NCBI RefSeq assembly: GCF_024438035.1
Contig: NZ_JANFQF010000030.1
Location: 1 to 56,225, forward strand
Source of the DNA: Rhodococcus tibetensis
GTDB taxonomy: Bacteria > Actinomycetota > Actinomycetes > Mycobacteriales > Mycobacteriaceae
DNA length: 56,225 nt
Direction: 5' to 3'
Shown: positions 18,577 to 31,204 of the stretch, piece by piece
Layout: each line of letters begins with the position of its first letter
Numbering within the stretch: position 1 is the stretch's first letter
Program-made: the position numbers and the translations under genes
The notes under the pieces: generated by a model
Told to the model about the DNA's origin: nothing
What the model saw: the letters and a program-made list of their open reading frames with translations, nothing else
Database searches by the model: none

Positions 18577-19572
18577 TTACTCGGCGCGGCGCCGTCGACG
18601 TCCGCTGACCTGCGCGGGACCCGCCGTCGAGTGCAAGTTGGCCATGATCTCGGCCACGGACAGACCGCTCGTATGTGCGCCGGACGGTTCGTCGTCCTCG
18701 GACGCCCGTCGCCGAGCGCGACGCGAACCGGGTTCCGGCTCGGGCTCTGCCTCGGCCTCTGCCTCTGCCTCTGCCTCGGCACCAGCTTCCGCTTCCGCTT
18801 CCGCTTCCGGCTCAGCTTCCACCACCGGCTCAGCTTCTGCCTCCGGCTCCGGCTGGGCCTCGGATTCCCGCTCGGGTGCGGGCTCGGACTCCGGCTCGAC
18901 CTCGATCTCTGCGTCTGCGTCCGCGTCCGCGTAATCCCGACTATCAGGCGCAACGATCGAGGTCTCGGCGGTGACCGGCTCGTCGTCGGGGTTTGCGAAG
19001 TTGTGTTGCGGCCCGCCGGTCTGGCCTTGGTGGCCGGAATGTCCCACTCCCGGGATGTACAGCCCGGACGCCGCCGGCTGGTAGCTGCTGTACGACCCGC
19101 CGGCGAGTTCCTGCACCCGCGTCGAATCGGCCCGCAGCGCGATCCGTTCGGTTGGCATGGCGCCGTCGAACAAGGCCTCGAGGCTTTTCCGCAACGAGGA
19201 CAGCTCGGCCCGCAGTGCCGCAAGTTCTTCGGCGTCCGCGCGAACCTCGCTGCGTACCCGCTTCTCGACGGTCAGCTCGTATTCACGCCGAGCCGAAATT
19301 TCCCGCTCGAGCTGGAGCTCGTACACGGTTTGCAGATCGTTGACCTTCGCCTTGTCGAGCGCGGATTCGCGACGGTACTTCGTCATGGCTATGGCACCGA
19401 GCGTCGCTGCCCAGAGTGCTACCACCACACCAACTCTCAGGAGTGGCACGCTCTCGCTGAAGATCAGGAACAGGGAGGCGACCACGGCGAGCGCGAGCAG
19501 CGCCGCAACGATCATCTGGCTCGCGCTGCGCTTGTTGCGGCGCGCAGACTTGAGGCGACCAGGATTCGTCAT
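18577..19572 (-). CDS. DUF6779-type membrane protein with long Ala-Glu low-complexity tail
   Basis: The 331-residue protein has two adjacent membrane helices (about residues 20-38 and 43-62), an Arg/Glu-rich coiled-coil (residues about 75-135, ELQLEREISARREYEL) and a disordered C-terminal half. About 90 residues of that half are Glu/Ala/Pro, including uninterrupted (AE)n. It ends in a basic GRRRRRAE patch. It matches the Rv3604c position between folK-side genes and panC. Cytoplasmic tail function unknown; a cell-envelope or division scaffold role would only be a guess. Confidence 0.75.
   Translation of the reverse strand: MTNPGRLKSARRNKRSASQMIVAALLALAVVASLFLIFSESVPLLRVGVVVALWAATLGAIAMTKYRRESALDKAKVNDLQTVYELQLEREISARREYELTVEKRVRSEVRADAEELAALRAELSSLRKSLEALFDGAMPTERIALRADSTRVQELAGGSYSSYQPAASGLYIPGVGHSGHQGQTGGPQHNFANPDDEPVTAETSIVAPDSRDYADADADAEIEVEPESEPAPERESEAQPEPEAEAEPVVEAEPEAEAEAEAGAEAEAEAEAEAEPEPEPGSRRARRRASEDDEPSGAHTSGLSVAEIMANLHSTAGPAQVSGRRRRRAE
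18735..18915. repeat. Degenerate hexamer repeat region coding (Ala-Glu/Pro-Glu)n
   Basis: Imperfect 6-bp units of the CTCTGC/CTCGGC/CTTCCG kind run through the 3' half of the DUF6779 gene and encode alternating acidic and Ala/Pro residues. The unit is related to the CTCGGC repeat in the decayed NHL gene 7 kb away. Copy-number change would alter protein length without frameshift. Confidence 0.7.
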
Positions 19573-19644
19573 GCTTGCCAGGGTACTTGGCCGTCAGCGG
19601 TGCACTGCGCATTCGCAGGACACGTCCGGCGATCCCCTACGGTG

Positions 19645-20136
19645 CTAGTGCGCCGGCTCGTCAGACGGGTCGTCCGGGGTGCGGCAAGAGTGTTCCAACC
19701 ACAGGGCAGCGCCGACGAGAGCGAGCGCGGCAACCAACCCGACCCAGGCACCCGGCGTATCCGACACCGCAGCCCGCAACACCGAGCGCTGCGGGAGGAG
19801 GTAGAGCAGGAAGCCGCCCCACACGCCGGCTGTCGCGGCACCGACCAGTGCTGAGGCCTTGGCCAGCGCAGCGACCCGGGCCGCGGTGATCGGGTGCAGC
19901 TGGCGGGGACCGTCACCGACCTGATGGTTGTGGACCCTCGACCGGACCATGAACGCGAGAATCACCTCGATTGCGGCCACCGGATACAACGACGCCCCTG
20001 CGTACACGGGTATGGGTGGAAAGGATCCATAGAAGACTCGGACCAGAATCCAGGTGGCGGCGACGGCCAGTGCCGCCAGGAACAGCAGATCCCAGATCCG
20101 AGTGGGCTTCATCGTGCCGGTAGGTTCCGGTTTCAT
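19645..20136 (-). CDS. DUF3180 membrane protein (Rv3605c-like)
   Basis: The 163-residue protein has four hydrophobic segments (residues about 13-33, 42-62, 85-108 and 120-145) and the DUF3180 pattern [16 protein letters not shown] near the N-terminus. The ATG at 20136 overlaps the folK stop as ATGA, which favours it over the upstream open frame; an inner ATG at 20112 is possible. It is fixed at the end of the folate operon in Mycobacteriales, but its role is unknown. Confidence 0.82.
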   Translation of the reverse strand: MKPEPTGTMKPTRIWDLLFLAALAVAATWILVRVFYGSFPPIPVYAGASLYPVAAIEVILAFMVRSRVHNHQVGDGPRQLHPITAARVAALAKASALVGAATAGVWGGFLLYLLPQRSVLRAAVSDTPGAWVGLVAALALVGAALWLEHSCRTPDDPSDEPAH

Positions 20137-20645
20137 CGCGACCGCCGGTTCAGGGCGAACTCCGTACGACGCACACCGGCGCGTTCGCTCTCGTCCAGGG
20201 ATGCCAGCACATTCTCGACCCGTTGTAATTCCCCTCCGACCGGCAGGACTGCGTCGGGATCCACGTCCAGCCACGGAATCAGCACGAAGGCACGTTCGTG
20301 CGCCCTTGGATGCGGCAGGGTCAAGTGGGGATCGTCGCTACGGAGGTCGTCACACACGATGACGTCGACATCCAGTGTCCGCGGACCCCAGCGCTGCGTC
20401 CGCACCCGCTCGGCGGCGGCCTCGATCTCCTGTCCGCGCCGCAACCACCCAGGGGCGTCGAGTGCCGGATCGTCGGCCACCAGTACTGCATTGAGAAAGT
20501 CCTGCTGCTCGACCCCGCCCCACGGCGCAGTCGAGTAGACCGCCGAGACCGCTACCACACTGCTTCCCAGAGCGTCGAGAACGGACTGCAGGTGAGCGAC
20601 GCTGTCGCCGACGTTCGATCCGATGGACAGCACGGCGCGGCTCAT
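20133..20645 (-). CDS. folK: 6-hydroxymethyl-7,8-dihydropterin pyrophosphokinase
   Basis: The 170-residue enzyme begins [20 protein letters not shown] and contains [19 protein letters not shown] and the signature [16 protein letters not shown] with metal-binding Asp residues, followed by [15 protein letters not shown]. It transfers pyrophosphate from ATP to the pterin. It overlaps folB upstream and the DUF3180 gene downstream by 4 bp each. Confidence 0.96.
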   Translation of the reverse strand: MSRAVLSIGSNVGDSVAHLQSVLDALGSSVVAVSAVYSTAPWGGVEQQDFLNAVLVADDPALDAPGWLRRGQEIEAAAERVRTQRWGPRTLDVDVIVCDDLRSDDPHLTLPHPRAHERAFVLIPWLDVDPDAVLPVGGELQRVENVLASLDESERAGVRRTEFALNRRSR

Positions 20646-21004
20646 TGCCGTGACCTGTGCGCCACTACCGCCACGTCCGCGAACGTCAACGGAATCGGGG
20701 CGGAGGGTTTGTGCAACACCACCTCGGTGCGTTGCACGCGGGGATCCGCCATCACTCCGTCGGCGATCTCCGCAGCCACGGTCTCGATCAGGTCCCGAGA
20801 CGGTCCGGCGACGATCGCCGCTGCCCGCTCAGCCAGTCCGCCGTAGTCCAGGGTGTCCTCGAGAGCGTCCGACGCTGCCGCGGGTGCGAGATCGATCCAC
20901 ACGGTGATGTCGACGTAGAACTCCTGACCGTCCCGCTTCTCGTGCTCGAAGACTCCGTGGTTGCCGCGAACCTGCAAGCCTCTCAATTCAATTCGGTCAC
21001 TCAC
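20642..21004 (-). CDS. folB: Dihydroneopterin aldolase
   Basis: The 120-residue protein starts at a GTG with [20 protein letters not shown] (the catalytic Glu/His region) and has [16 protein letters not shown] and [20 protein letters not shown], whose Lys is the family's conserved catalytic residue. The longer open frame upstream overlaps folP and is rejected. The start overlaps the folP stop by 8 bp. Part of folE-folP-folB-folK. Confidence 0.95.
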   Translation of the reverse strand: MSDRIELRGLQVRGNHGVFEHEKRDGQEFYVDITVWIDLAPAAASDALEDTLDYGGLAERAAAIVAGPSRDLIETVAAEIADGVMADPRVQRTEVVLHKPSAPIPLTFADVAVVAHRSRQ

Positions 21005-21854
21005 GGGCGACGCCACCTCGTGCCCAGGCCTCGGCCACTGCGATGGCGTCGAGCGAACCCTGCGCGTCGTGCACACGAACACCCCACGCTCCGTAGGTGG
21101 CAGCGAGTGCCGAAACGACAGCGGTCGCGACCTCGCGCCCCGCCGGTGGCCGACTAGTACCGTCCGGGTCCGCCAGCAGAGAACCGAGGAACCTCTTCCG
21201 CGACGCCCCGATGAGGACGGGGAATCCCAGCTCGGTGAATTCCGGTAATGCCTTGAGCAGCGCCCAGTTGTGGCCGGCGTTCTTCGCGAAACCGAGTCCG
21301 GGGTCCAACACCAGCGAACTCGCCGCGACACCGGCTTCGACAGCCAGGTCCACTTGCGTCATCAGTTCGTCCCGGACCTCGCGGACTATGTTTTCGTAGT
21401 GGTCGGCAGCGCCGCGGTGAACGTAATCGCCGGCCGACCGCCAGTGCATGAGGACCCACGGGACACCGGCGTCTGCCACGACGGATGCCATCGCCGCATC
21501 GGCGCGCCCCCCGGCGACATCGTTGACGATGGAGGCACCCGCCTCGATTGCCGCTTCGGCGACGGACGCCCGCATCGTGTCGACACTGACACAAATACCC
21601 TCGGACACCAGATCTGCGATGACCGGAGCAACGCGCCCCGCCTCCACGTCCGGGTCGACGCGCGCCGCCCCCGGACGAGTCGACTCACCGCCCACGTCGA
21701 CGATGTCGACCCCGAGACGCTTCAGTTCGAGACCGCGAGCCAGGGCGGCGTCACGATCCAGGAAGCGGCCCCCGTCCGAGAATGAATCGGCGGTGACGTT
21801 CAGGACACCCATCACGACGGTCCGGCCGGGCGAGGGCAACTCGATAGCAGTCAC
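20997..21854 (-). CDS. folP: Dihydropteroate synthase
   Basis: The 285-residue TIM-barrel enzyme has [20 protein letters not shown] near residue 15 (pterin site), [12 protein letters not shown] near 55, SIVNDVAGG near 110 and [16 protein letters not shown] near 190. [13 protein letters not shown] near 230 carries the sulfonamide-site Ser-Arg-Lys. It joins pABA with the pterin pyrophosphate. A GTG whose GTGA overlaps the folE stop was chosen over the longer frame. Confidence 0.96.
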   Translation of the reverse strand: MTAIELPSPGRTVVMGVLNVTADSFSDGGRFLDRDAALARGLELKRLGVDIVDVGGESTRPGAARVDPDVEAGRVAPVIADLVSEGICVSVDTMRASVAEAAIEAGASIVNDVAGGRADAAMASVVADAGVPWVLMHWRSAGDYVHRGAADHYENIVREVRDELMTQVDLAVEAGVAASSLVLDPGLGFAKNAGHNWALLKALPEFTELGFPVLIGASRKRFLGSLLADPDGTSRPPAGREVATAVVSALAATYGAWGVRVHDAQGSLDAIAVAEAWARGGVARE

Positions 21855-22468
21855 TTGCGCAGAATAAGGTCCAGAGCCTCGGAACGTGAGGCCGCGCTGG
21901 ACTGGAGGAGGCCCCGCACCGCCGACGTGGTGGTACTGGCTCCCGGCTTGCGGATGCCCCGCATCGCCATGCACAGATGCTCGGCCTCGATGATGACGAT
22001 GGCGCCGCGCGGATCGAGCTTGCGCATCACCGCATCGGCGATCTGGCTGGTGAGGCGTTCCTGCACCTGCGGACGCTTGGCGTACAGGTCGACCACGCGA
22101 GCCAGCTTAGACAGACCCGTCACCTTGCCGGTCCTTCCGGGGATGTAACCGACGTGAGCGACGCCGTGGAAGGAGACGAGATGATGCTCACAGGTGGAGT
22201 ACAGCGGGATGTCCCGCACCAGCACGAGTTCCTGGTGGCCTTCGTCGAACGTTGTGTCCAGGACAGAGTCCGGATCGGTGTAGAGGCCCGCGAAGACCTC
22301 GCGATACGACCGGGCTACCCGGGCAGGGGTGTCCATGAGACCGGGACGGTCGGGATCTTCGCCGATGGCGATGAGTAGTTCACGCACGGCAGCCTCAGCG
22401 CGGGGCTGATCGAACACCCGGCCCGTTTCGAGTGCTACGGGTTCACTATCGAGATGATCTACCGACAA
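21851..22468 (-). CDS. folE: GTP cyclohydrolase I
   Basis: The 205-residue enzyme has [20 protein letters not shown], zinc-binding Cys and His in [20 protein letters not shown], and [14 protein letters not shown] and [14 protein letters not shown] (second zinc Cys) toward the end. It converts GTP to dihydroneopterin triphosphate and heads the folate operon. The start is TTG, about 9 bases after GGAGGAG. It lies 61 bp downstream of ftsH, so it may be co-transcribed with it. Confidence 0.96.
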   Translation of the reverse strand: MSVDHLDSEPVALETGRVFDQPRAEAAVRELLIAIGEDPDRPGLMDTPARVARSYREVFAGLYTDPDSVLDTTFDEGHQELVLVRDIPLYSTCEHHLVSFHGVAHVGYIPGRTGKVTGLSKLARVVDLYAKRPQVQERLTSQIADAVMRKLDPRGAIVIIEAEHLCMAMRGIRKPGASTTTSAVRGLLQSSAASRSEALDLILRK

Positions 22469-22529
22469 CCGGAAACTCCTCCACTTACGGGAACTTTGTG
22501 TCCCGAAACATCAGCCTAGTTCGAACAGA

Positions 22530-24809
22530 TCAGTTCGATCCGTCCGGTCCTCGCCAGGGCCGCGTCTGCGGATCCTCGTCCCCTGCCGGACGCTGCTCGT
22601 GGGGTGGGTTCCACTCGTTGCCCGGGTTCGGAGTCCCGGAGTACCGGCCTTCCTGGCCTTGCCCACCGGAATCGCGTGGGGGCCATCCCGGAGCCGACCA
22701 TCCCGCGGGTGCGCCGTAGTCCGGGCGCGGCTGGGCGATTGCGCCCTGCGGCCGCGAAGGACCGGGCTGCGGGTATCCGTTTGCCGGAGCCACAGGCTGC
22801 GGATACTGCTGCTGCGGCTGGGCCTGCTGCGACGACTGCTGATGAGCGAACACCGGCTCGGGCTGGTGCGGGGGCAACGGCTCGCCGCGCTCGACCGCGA
22901 GTTCCCTCGGCGTCTTGACCGGCGGCTTGTCGGAGGGAGTCCGGTGGCCGAAGTCGTTGAACGCCGTGATGCGCGGACGCTTCTCCACACTGTGGAAGAT
23001 CTTCTCGAGATCCTTGCGGGTGAGGGTCTCCCGCTCGAGCAGTTCGGTGGCCAGGATATCCAGCACGTCGCGGTACTCGTTGAGGATCGCCCACGCCTCG
23101 GTGTGCGCGGCCTCGATGAGGTTTCGTACCTCTTCGTCGATCTCGCGGGCCACCTCGTGTGAATAGTCGGACTGCTGGCCCATCGAACGGCCGAGGAACG
23201 GGTCGCCGCCTTCCTGCCCGTAGCGGACCGCACCCAACTTGGCGCTCATGCCGTACTCGGTGACCATGGACCGCGCGATCTTCGTCGCCATGTCGATGTC
23301 GGAGGACGCGCCGGTGGTCGGCTCGTGGAACACCAACTCCTCGGCGGCGCGGCCACCCATCGCCATGACGAGTCGAGCGATCATCTCCGACCGCGTCATC
23401 AGGCCCTTGTCGTCCTCGGGCACCGTCATCGCGTGACCGCCGGTGCGGCCACGAGCGAGGATGGTGACCTTGTAGACGGGTTCGATGTCGGGCATTGCCC
23501 ACGCGGCGAGCGTGTGCCCACCCTCGTGGTACGCAGTGATCTTCTTCTCGTGCTCGCTGATGATGCGGCTCTTGCGGCGGGGTCCGCCGACCACCCGATC
23601 GACCGACTCCTCGAGCGCTGCCTCGGTGATGACCGTCCCACTCTCGCGGGCCGTGAGCAGCGCGGCCTCGTTGATGACATTGGCGAGGTCGGCACCCGAC
23701 ATTCCGACGGTGCGCTTGGCCAGGCCTTCGAGGTCGGCGTGCTGATCGATGGGCTTGCCCTGCGAATGAACCTTGAGGATCGCGCGACGACCGGCAAGGT
23801 CGGGGGCACCGACCGGGATCTGGCGGTCGAAACGCCCCGGGCGCAGCAACGCGGGATCGAGGATGTCGGGGCGGTTGGTTGCGGCGATGAGGATGACGCC
23901 GGTCCGGTCACCGAAACCGTCCATCTCCACCAGCAGCTGGTTGAGGGTTTGCTCGCGCTCGTCGTGGCCGCCACCGAGACCTGCACCGCGCTGCCGGCCG
24001 ACGGCGTCGATCTCGTCCACGAAGATGATGCACGGGCTGTTCTGCTTGGCCTGGTCGAACATGTCACGGACACGGGAGGCACCGACGCCGACGAACATTT
24101 CGACGAAGTCGGAGCCGGAGATCGTGAAGAACGGGACGCCGGCCTCACCCGCGACCGCGCGGGCGAGCAGGGTCTTACCGGTTCCGGGAGGCCCGTACAG
24201 CAGCACACCGCGCGGGATCTTCGCGCCCAGCGACTGGTAGCGCATGGGGTTCTGAAGGAAGTCCTTGATCTCGTACAGCTCTTCGACCGCTTCGTCAGCT
24301 CCTGCGACATCGGCGAACGTCGTCTTCGGCATGTCTTTGTTGAGCTGCTTGGCCTTCGACTTACCGAAGCCCATCACACCGCCGCGACCGCCGCCCTGCA
24401 TCCGGCTCATCACGAAGAAGAAGATGCCCAGGAGAATCACCATCGGCAGCACGAACAGCAGAATCGACGTGAGCCAGCTCTCCTGCGTGACCGTGGTGTT
24501 GTAGCTCGCCAGGCCCTTGTCGGAGATCTCGGTGAAGATCTGCTCGGACGCCGCCTCGGGATACTTCGCGAGGATCTCGGTGTTGCCGTCGGTGGCGTCG
24601 TTGCCGTCCTTGAGCCACAGGCGTACTTGCTGCTCGCGGTCATCGATCTGCGCCTTCTCGACGTTGTTCGCGTCGAGCTGCGCGAGGGCCACCGACGTAT
24701 CGACACCCTTGAATCCGCGCGTGTCGTTGCCGAAGTAGCTGAAGGCATAGATCACCAGCAGGATGCCGGCAACTATCGCCAAGTTACGAAACACTGTCTT
24801 ACGGTTCAT
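22530..24809 (-). CDS. ftsH: Membrane AAA+ zinc metalloprotease FtsH
   Basis: The 759-residue protein starts at an ATG with a first membrane helix (residues about 8-27). A short extracytoplasmic domain and a second helix (about 110-132, [17 protein letters not shown]) follow. The AAA+ module has Walker [21 protein letters not shown] near 205 and the arginine-finger region [10 protein letters not shown]. The protease has HEGGH near 425 binding zinc. A Pro/Gln-rich tail of over 100 residues is typical of actinobacteria. It degrades membrane and regulatory proteins. The open frame upstream of the ATG is not coding. Confidence 0.97.
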   Translation of the reverse strand: MNRKTVFRNLAIVAGILLVIYAFSYFGNDTRGFKGVDTSVALAQLDANNVEKAQIDDREQQVRLWLKDGNDATDGNTEILAKYPEAASEQIFTEISDKGLASYNTTVTQESWLTSILLFVLPMVILLGIFFFVMSRMQGGGRGGVMGFGKSKAKQLNKDMPKTTFADVAGADEAVEELYEIKDFLQNPMRYQSLGAKIPRGVLLYGPPGTGKTLLARAVAGEAGVPFFTISGSDFVEMFVGVGASRVRDMFDQAKQNSPCIIFVDEIDAVGRQRGAGLGGGHDEREQTLNQLLVEMDGFGDRTGVILIAATNRPDILDPALLRPGRFDRQIPVGAPDLAGRRAILKVHSQGKPIDQHADLEGLAKRTVGMSGADLANVINEAALLTARESGTVITEAALEESVDRVVGGPRRKSRIISEHEKKITAYHEGGHTLAAWAMPDIEPVYKVTILARGRTGGHAMTVPEDDKGLMTRSEMIARLVMAMGGRAAEELVFHEPTTGASSDIDMATKIARSMVTEYGMSAKLGAVRYGQEGGDPFLGRSMGQQSDYSHEVAREIDEEVRNLIEAAHTEAWAILNEYRDVLDILATELLERETLTRKDLEKIFHSVEKRPRITAFNDFGHRTPSDKPPVKTPRELAVERGEPLPPHQPEPVFAHQQSSQQAQPQQQYPQPVAPANGYPQPGPSRPQGAIAQPRPDYGAPAGWSAPGWPPRDSGGQGQEGRYSGTPNPGNEWNPPHEQRPAGDEDPQTRPWRGPDGSN

Positions 24810-25020
24810 ACAGGTCGGCCGAAGTGGCCGGTCCTTTCGAGAGTGCGGGTCTTCCGGGTGCGCCTTCCGGCTGCCAACCGGACAATCCAGGTTACCGCGA
24901 CGGCACTCCGGCGACTCCAGGTAGCAGCCAACCGCCCGGTGGGACGGTGTCTCTACGTCAACGCATGCGACCGCCTTCAGGTTCCCTCGGCCCGTGGACG
25001 CGCGGACCGAATACCGTCGA

Positions 25021-26367
25021 TCACCGTGCAGGCGCCACCCTGGGCCAGGCTGCGACCCGTTCGATGTGGGCAGCGAGCGCCAGGATTCGCGCCTCTCCTC
25101 CCGGTGGCGCAGCGATCTGCACCGCGAGCGGAGTGCCGGACCGCAGATGCGTCCCGACCGGAACGCTCGCCGCCGGCCACCCGACGAGATTCCACAGCGC
25201 CGTGAACGGGGCGTACCGGACATTCGCCACGATATTCGACGTCCAGGATCGCTCGCTCCAGGCCGCGGCGGCGAGCGGCGGCTGGGCGAGCGTGGGCGTG
25301 ATCACGACGTCATAGTCCGCGAAGAAGGCGAACATCGTCTGTTCGAGCCGGATCACCTGCTGCGGACGGACCACTCGTCGGAGTGTTCGGCCGACCGCCA
25401 CGTGCCGCCTGGTGCGACGTTGCAGTTTCCTGGGGTCGAGGTCTTTCGCGTCGGCTGCCGTTCCGGCGGTCCACCGCGCGAGGACGGGGAGGAGGTTCAC
25501 GGGGTACGGCAGCTTCGCCGATTCCACGCGATGGCCGGAGCCGGCCAGTTCCGCGCCTGCCCGTTCGGTTGCTGCCCGCCAGTGCGGATCTACGGCGGAC
25601 AGGTGGGTCGGCGAACCGGGCGCCACCGCAATCCGCAGGGGCCCGGGATCTGCGGGGTGAGCGAGTTCCGGTCGATCTGCCAGTACGGACAGCATCAGGG
25701 CCGCGTCGGCCACTGTCATCGCCAGCGGTCCGTTCTCCGCCATACCGAACCACGACGTCGCGCCGAGTTCCGAGGGCACCACCCCACGACCGGGCTTGAT
25801 CCCGAACACGCCACAATTCGCGGCCGGGATGCGAATGGAACCGAGTCCATCCGTCCCGTGAGCGATCGGGACCATTCCCGCCGCGACCGCCGCAGCTGAT
25901 CCCCCGGACGAACCACCGCATGTGCGCGAGAGGTTCCACGGATTGCGGGTGATTGCGCCGGGAGCGTCGGTGGTGCCCCACACGGCGAGTTCGGGGAGGG
26001 CGGTCAGCCCGACGACCACGGCTCCCGCTGCTCGGAGCCTCGCCACGACAGCATGGTCGGACGGCTCGGGCTCGGCACTCGTCGCCAGCGATCCTTCTCT
26101 CATCGGCCGGCCCGCGACCGAAATGTCGTCCTTGATCGCGACAGGCACGCCCGCCAGCGGAAGCGTCGACAAATCCGCACGATCCGCGAGGGCCAGAGCA
26201 TCGGCACGGGCCTGCTCGGCGAGGACGCTCACGAACGCGCGGATCTTCGGGTCTCGGTCCGCGATGACGGCCAGTGCCGATTCCACGGCCTCGACGGGAC
26301 TCGACGTGCCGGAGCGAACACGGTCGGCGATGCCGAGGGCCGAGGAGAGCGGGTAATCGCCCATCAT
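25021..26367 (-). CDS. Amidase-signature family hydrolase
   Basis: The 448-residue enzyme has the Ser-cisSer-Lys triad of the amidase-signature family. The Lys is in [13 protein letters not shown] near residue 78. The cis-Ser is in [18 protein letters not shown] near 150, and the nucleophile Ser is in [19 protein letters not shown] near 178. Proline-rich C-terminus. The natural amide is unknown; GatA is unlikely because no gatB/gatC lies nearby. It and the adjacent divergent kinase interrupt the order ftsH-hpt seen in mycobacterial relatives. Confidence 0.88.
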   Translation of the reverse strand: MMGDYPLSSALGIADRVRSGTSSPVEAVESALAVIADRDPKIRAFVSVLAEQARADALALADRADLSTLPLAGVPVAIKDDISVAGRPMREGSLATSAEPEPSDHAVVARLRAAGAVVVGLTALPELAVWGTTDAPGAITRNPWNLSRTCGGSSGGSAAAVAAGMVPIAHGTDGLGSIRIPAANCGVFGIKPGRGVVPSELGATSWFGMAENGPLAMTVADAALMLSVLADRPELAHPADPGPLRIAVAPGSPTHLSAVDPHWRAATERAGAELAGSGHRVESAKLPYPVNLLPVLARWTAGTAADAKDLDPRKLQRRTRRHVAVGRTLRRVVRPQQVIRLEQTMFAFFADYDVVITPTLAQPPLAAAAWSERSWTSNIVANVRYAPFTALWNLVGWPAASVPVGTHLRSGTPLAVQIAAPPGGEARILALAAHIERVAAWPRVAPAR

Positions 26368-26495
26368 TCGAGTATAGGTTTCTGCGACTCGATCATTTCG
26401 ACTATTCGCGCTGGATACGGTAGGTCCGCGGGGTTACCATTCGCTTGTCCCCGGACGGGACTCGCTACACCCGCCCAGTAGAACCTCGATGCGCT

Positions 26496-28604
<2,109 letters not shown>

Positions 28605-28612
28605 CGGGGTGT

Positions 28613-29167
28613 TCAGCCGCCGTAGACGGAGGGCTCCAGAGTGCCGATGTAGGGCAGGTCGCGGTAGCGCTCGGCGTAGTCGAGTCCGTACCCGACCACG
28701 AACTCGTTGGGGATGTCGAAGCCGACATTGGCGACGTTGACGTCGACCTTGATGGCCTCGGGTTTGCGGAGCAGGGTGACCACTTCGAGCGACGCGGGGT
28801 TGCGGCTCGACAGGTTGCGCATCAGCCAGGAGAGCGTCAGGCCCGAGTCGATGATGTCCTCGACGATGAGTACGTGCCGCCCGGCGATGTCCTTGTCGAG
28901 GTCCTTGAGAATGCGGACGACGCCCGAGGACGACGTGGACGACCCGTAAGAGCTGACGGCCATGAACTCCATCTGGGCGGGGATGGGCAATGCCCGCGCG
29001 AAGTCCGTCATGAAGAAGATGGCGCCCTTCAGGACACCGACCAGGAGTAGATCCCCTTCCGGGGCACCCTCCGGGTATCGCTTCGCGATTTCCTCGGCCA
29101 GTTCGACGGTACGTCGACGAATCTCGTCTTCGGAGATCAGTACCGATGCGATGTCGCCTTCGTACAC
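28613..29167 (-). CDS. hpt: Hypoxanthine phosphoribosyltransferase
   Basis: The 184-residue enzyme has [20 protein letters not shown] (PPi loop), [20 protein letters not shown], the PRPP-binding [18 protein letters not shown] near 105, and [20 protein letters not shown] near the end. It salvages hypoxanthine and guanine. It starts 4 bp after tilS, the widely conserved tilS-hpt-ftsH neighbourhood, although ftsH is here separated by an amidase and a kinase. Confidence 0.96.
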   Translation of the reverse strand: MYEGDIASVLISEDEIRRRTVELAEEIAKRYPEGAPEGDLLLVGVLKGAIFFMTDFARALPIPAQMEFMAVSSYGSSTSSSGVVRILKDLDKDIAGRHVLIVEDIIDSGLTLSWLMRNLSSRNPASLEVVTLLRKPEAIKVDVNVANVGFDIPNEFVVGYGLDYAERYRDLPYIGTLEPSVYGG

Positions 29168-29171
29168 GCGG

Positions 29172-30149
29172 TCAAACCCTTCGTCGGTCGTCCAATCCGA
29201 CGTTCAGCCTGCCACGTCGTCGGCAGACCACCAACCTGACATCCGGTGTTCCGCCGCCGACCGCGACCGGCCCCTGCCCGCGCCACTGCACGACGAGGTC
29301 GTCCACGGCCCGTAACTGCTTGTCCCCGAGCCCCCGCGCGCCTGCGCTCAGTAGCCATGTCCGCAACACCCGCCGGCGTATCGGTGGCGCAGCATCCGCC
29401 AAGGCTGCAGCGTCGATCTGTCCGTCGACCACCGCGCGCTTCGCCGCAGTTTCGGCCACCGAGTCCAGAAGCGCTCCTTCCTCCCGCAACTGGTCGCCGG
29501 TGCGGGCGAGCGCGCTCGCGACGCCGCCGCCGAGAACGTCTTCGAGTAGCGGCAGGACCTCGGTCCGTAACCGGACGCGGGTGAAATCCGGGGAAGCGTT
29601 GTGCGGGTCTTCGTGAGGTGTGAGCCCGAGTTCCGCACACGCCTGGTGCGTCACGGCCCGTCGGACGCCGAGCAGTGGCCGCCCCCAGGGGCTGTCGAAG
29701 GCGCTCATTCCCCAGATGGATCGGCCACCCGATCCCCGTGCCAAGCCGAGCAACACGGTCTCGGCCTGATCGTCCAGGGTGTGGCCCAGCATCACCGGAT
29801 CCGTCCGACGCGCCGAGTCGAGTGCGCGGTAGCGGGCGTCGCGGGCGGCCGCCTCGAGTCCGCCGGAACCGGTCACCTCGACGGTCAGCACGTCGGCGGA
29901 CACGCACCCGAGGACGCGGGCGCGGGCGGCTGCTTCCTGTGCCACTTCCGCGGAACCAAGCTGTAGTCCGTGATCGACCACCAGCGCGCGGACCGTGCGC
30001 GCTTCCGTCGCCGCCGCGGCCGTCAACGCCAGGGAGTCGGCGCCGCCGGACAGCGCCACCGCGACCTCGCCGCGGGGACAGTACAGCGCGAGCCAGCGCC
30101 GAACTGCGTGACGCACTTGAAGAATCGCGGGCTCCTCGGGAAGCAGCAC
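29172..30149 (-). CDS. tilS: tRNA(Ile)-lysidine synthetase
   Basis: The 325-residue enzyme has the PP-loop [20 protein letters not shown] near residue 32, followed by ALVVDHGL and [20 protein letters not shown], which mark TilS. It converts C34 of tRNA-Ile(CAU) to lysidine so that AUA is read. The C-terminus has the short actinobacterial form, with one additional domain. A GTG start 9 bp from the end of the upstream gene is preferred; the much longer open frame runs into that gene. Confidence 0.93.
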   Translation of the reverse strand: MLLPEEPAILQVRHAVRRWLALYCPRGEVAVALSGGADSLALTAAAATEARTVRALVVDHGLQLGSAEVAQEAAARARVLGCVSADVLTVEVTGSGGLEAAARDARYRALDSARRTDPVMLGHTLDDQAETVLLGLARGSGGRSIWGMSAFDSPWGRPLLGVRRAVTHQACAELGLTPHEDPHNASPDFTRVRLRTEVLPLLEDVLGGGVASALARTGDQLREEGALLDSVAETAAKRAVVDGQIDAAALADAAPPIRRRVLRTWLLSAGARGLGDKQLRAVDDLVVQWRGQGPVAVGGGTPDVRLVVCRRRGRLNVGLDDRRRV

Positions 30150-30157
30150 TACGGGTC

Positions 30158-31204
30158 TCAGCCCAGTACCCGCGACACCCAGTCGGCGGGGCGGTCGATC
30201 TCGGCCAGCCGGGGCAGAGTGTCGGGGCCGGTCCAGACGACGTTGAACCGGTCCATGCCGACATCGGCGACGACAGCGTCGACGAACGCCTTGCCGCGGA
30301 CGTACTGCGCCATCTTGGCGTCCATCCCGAGCAGCGCCCGGATCAGTCGCTGCACCGGATTGCTCTTGCGGCGACGCCGGTTGTCGAAGGCGGCGCGGAT
30401 CGTGGTCACCGACGGCACCACCGCCGGCCCGACCGCGTCCATCACATGATCGGCGTGCCCCTCGAGAAGAGTGCCGAGTACCAGGAGGCGGTCGAGGGCG
30501 TCGCGCTGGGGTTCGGCCTGGGTGGCGCGCAGCAGTCCGACGATTCCGCCGGGGGCGCCGGACGCATCCAGCTCGGGGCGTCCGCGGTCCCGCACCGCAG
30601 CCGATAACCGGCCGACGACATCGGTCACGGACTCGTCGTCGGAGGTCCCGAGCGTGTCGACCGCATCCTGCATGTACTTCGTCAGCCACGGCGAGGACGA
30701 AAACTGGACCCGATGGGTCACCTCGTGCAGGCACACCCACAACCGGAAGTCGCTCGGGTCCACCCGCAGTGCCCGCTCGACGGTCACCACGTTCGGGGCC
30801 ACCAGCAGGAGGGTTCCGTTGTCCCCGGTGAACGGGTCGTACTGGCCGAGGATCGCCGAGGACAGGTAGGCGAGCATGGCACCGGCCTGGATACCCGCAG
30901 GTTTTCCCAAGAGAAGTCCGGGTGCGGCATCACCGCCGGTGAGCTGCGACATCGAATGGGCAGCAGCGTGAATCCACCCCGCCCGGTCGAGAATCTGGGC
31001 CGTCGGCACGGGCAGTCCGTCGGCCAGCCCGGTCACTTCCCGGACCGGCAGCTCCGCTCGCATGGACGCATCGGCCAACTCCGCGATGACGGTCTCGGCC
31101 GTGTACCGCGAGGTGGCCGGGCCGGTACGGGCCAGCTTGACACCCGTCCGGGCGGCAAGTTTCCAGTCGACGACGCCGCTGAACGCACTCTTCTCGGCGA
31201 CCAT
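30158..31204 (-). CDS. Zincin-like metallopeptidase (DUF2342, Rv3626c-like)
   Basis: The 348-residue protein carries CLHEVTHRVQF, an HExxH zinc site near residue 165, with a downstream EGHADHVMDAVG near 270 that may supply the third ligand. Other family blocks are NVVTVERALRVDPSDFRLW and the terminal FNVVWTGPDTLP. The family is named F420 biosynthesis-associated or zinc-dependent metalloprotease without firm function. ATG at 31204, or a GTG one codon upstream that gives a GTGA overlap with dacB. Conserved neighbour of tilS and dacB. Confidence 0.85.
   Translation of the reverse strand: MVAEKSAFSGVVDWKLAARTGVKLARTGPATSRYTAETVIAELADASMRAELPVREVTGLADGLPVPTAQILDRAGWIHAAAHSMSQLTGGDAAPGLLLGKPAGIQAGAMLAYLSSAILGQYDPFTGDNGTLLLVAPNVVTVERALRVDPSDFRLWVCLHEVTHRVQFSSSPWLTKYMQDAVDTLGTSDDESVTDVVGRLSAAVRDRGRPELDASGAPGGIVGLLRATQAEPQRDALDRLLVLGTLLEGHADHVMDAVGPAVVPSVTTIRAAFDNRRRRKSNPVQRLIRALLGMDAKMAQYVRGKAFVDAVVADVGMDRFNVVWTGPDTLPRLAEIDRPADWVSRVLG

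Noticed and set aside
20642..21331. 229-residue version of folB
   Set aside because: The upstream part overlaps folP in another frame; the GTG at 21004 gives the normal 120-residue enzyme.
24810..25020. Gene upstream of ftsH in the long ftsH open frame
   Set aside because: The open frame continues to 25223, but the sequence before the ATG has shadow-like composition and the first membrane helix begins right after the ATG. This gap is taken as the ftsH promoter.
23325..25205. 626-codon plus-strand open frame
   Set aside because: Antisense to ftsH, with no domain features.
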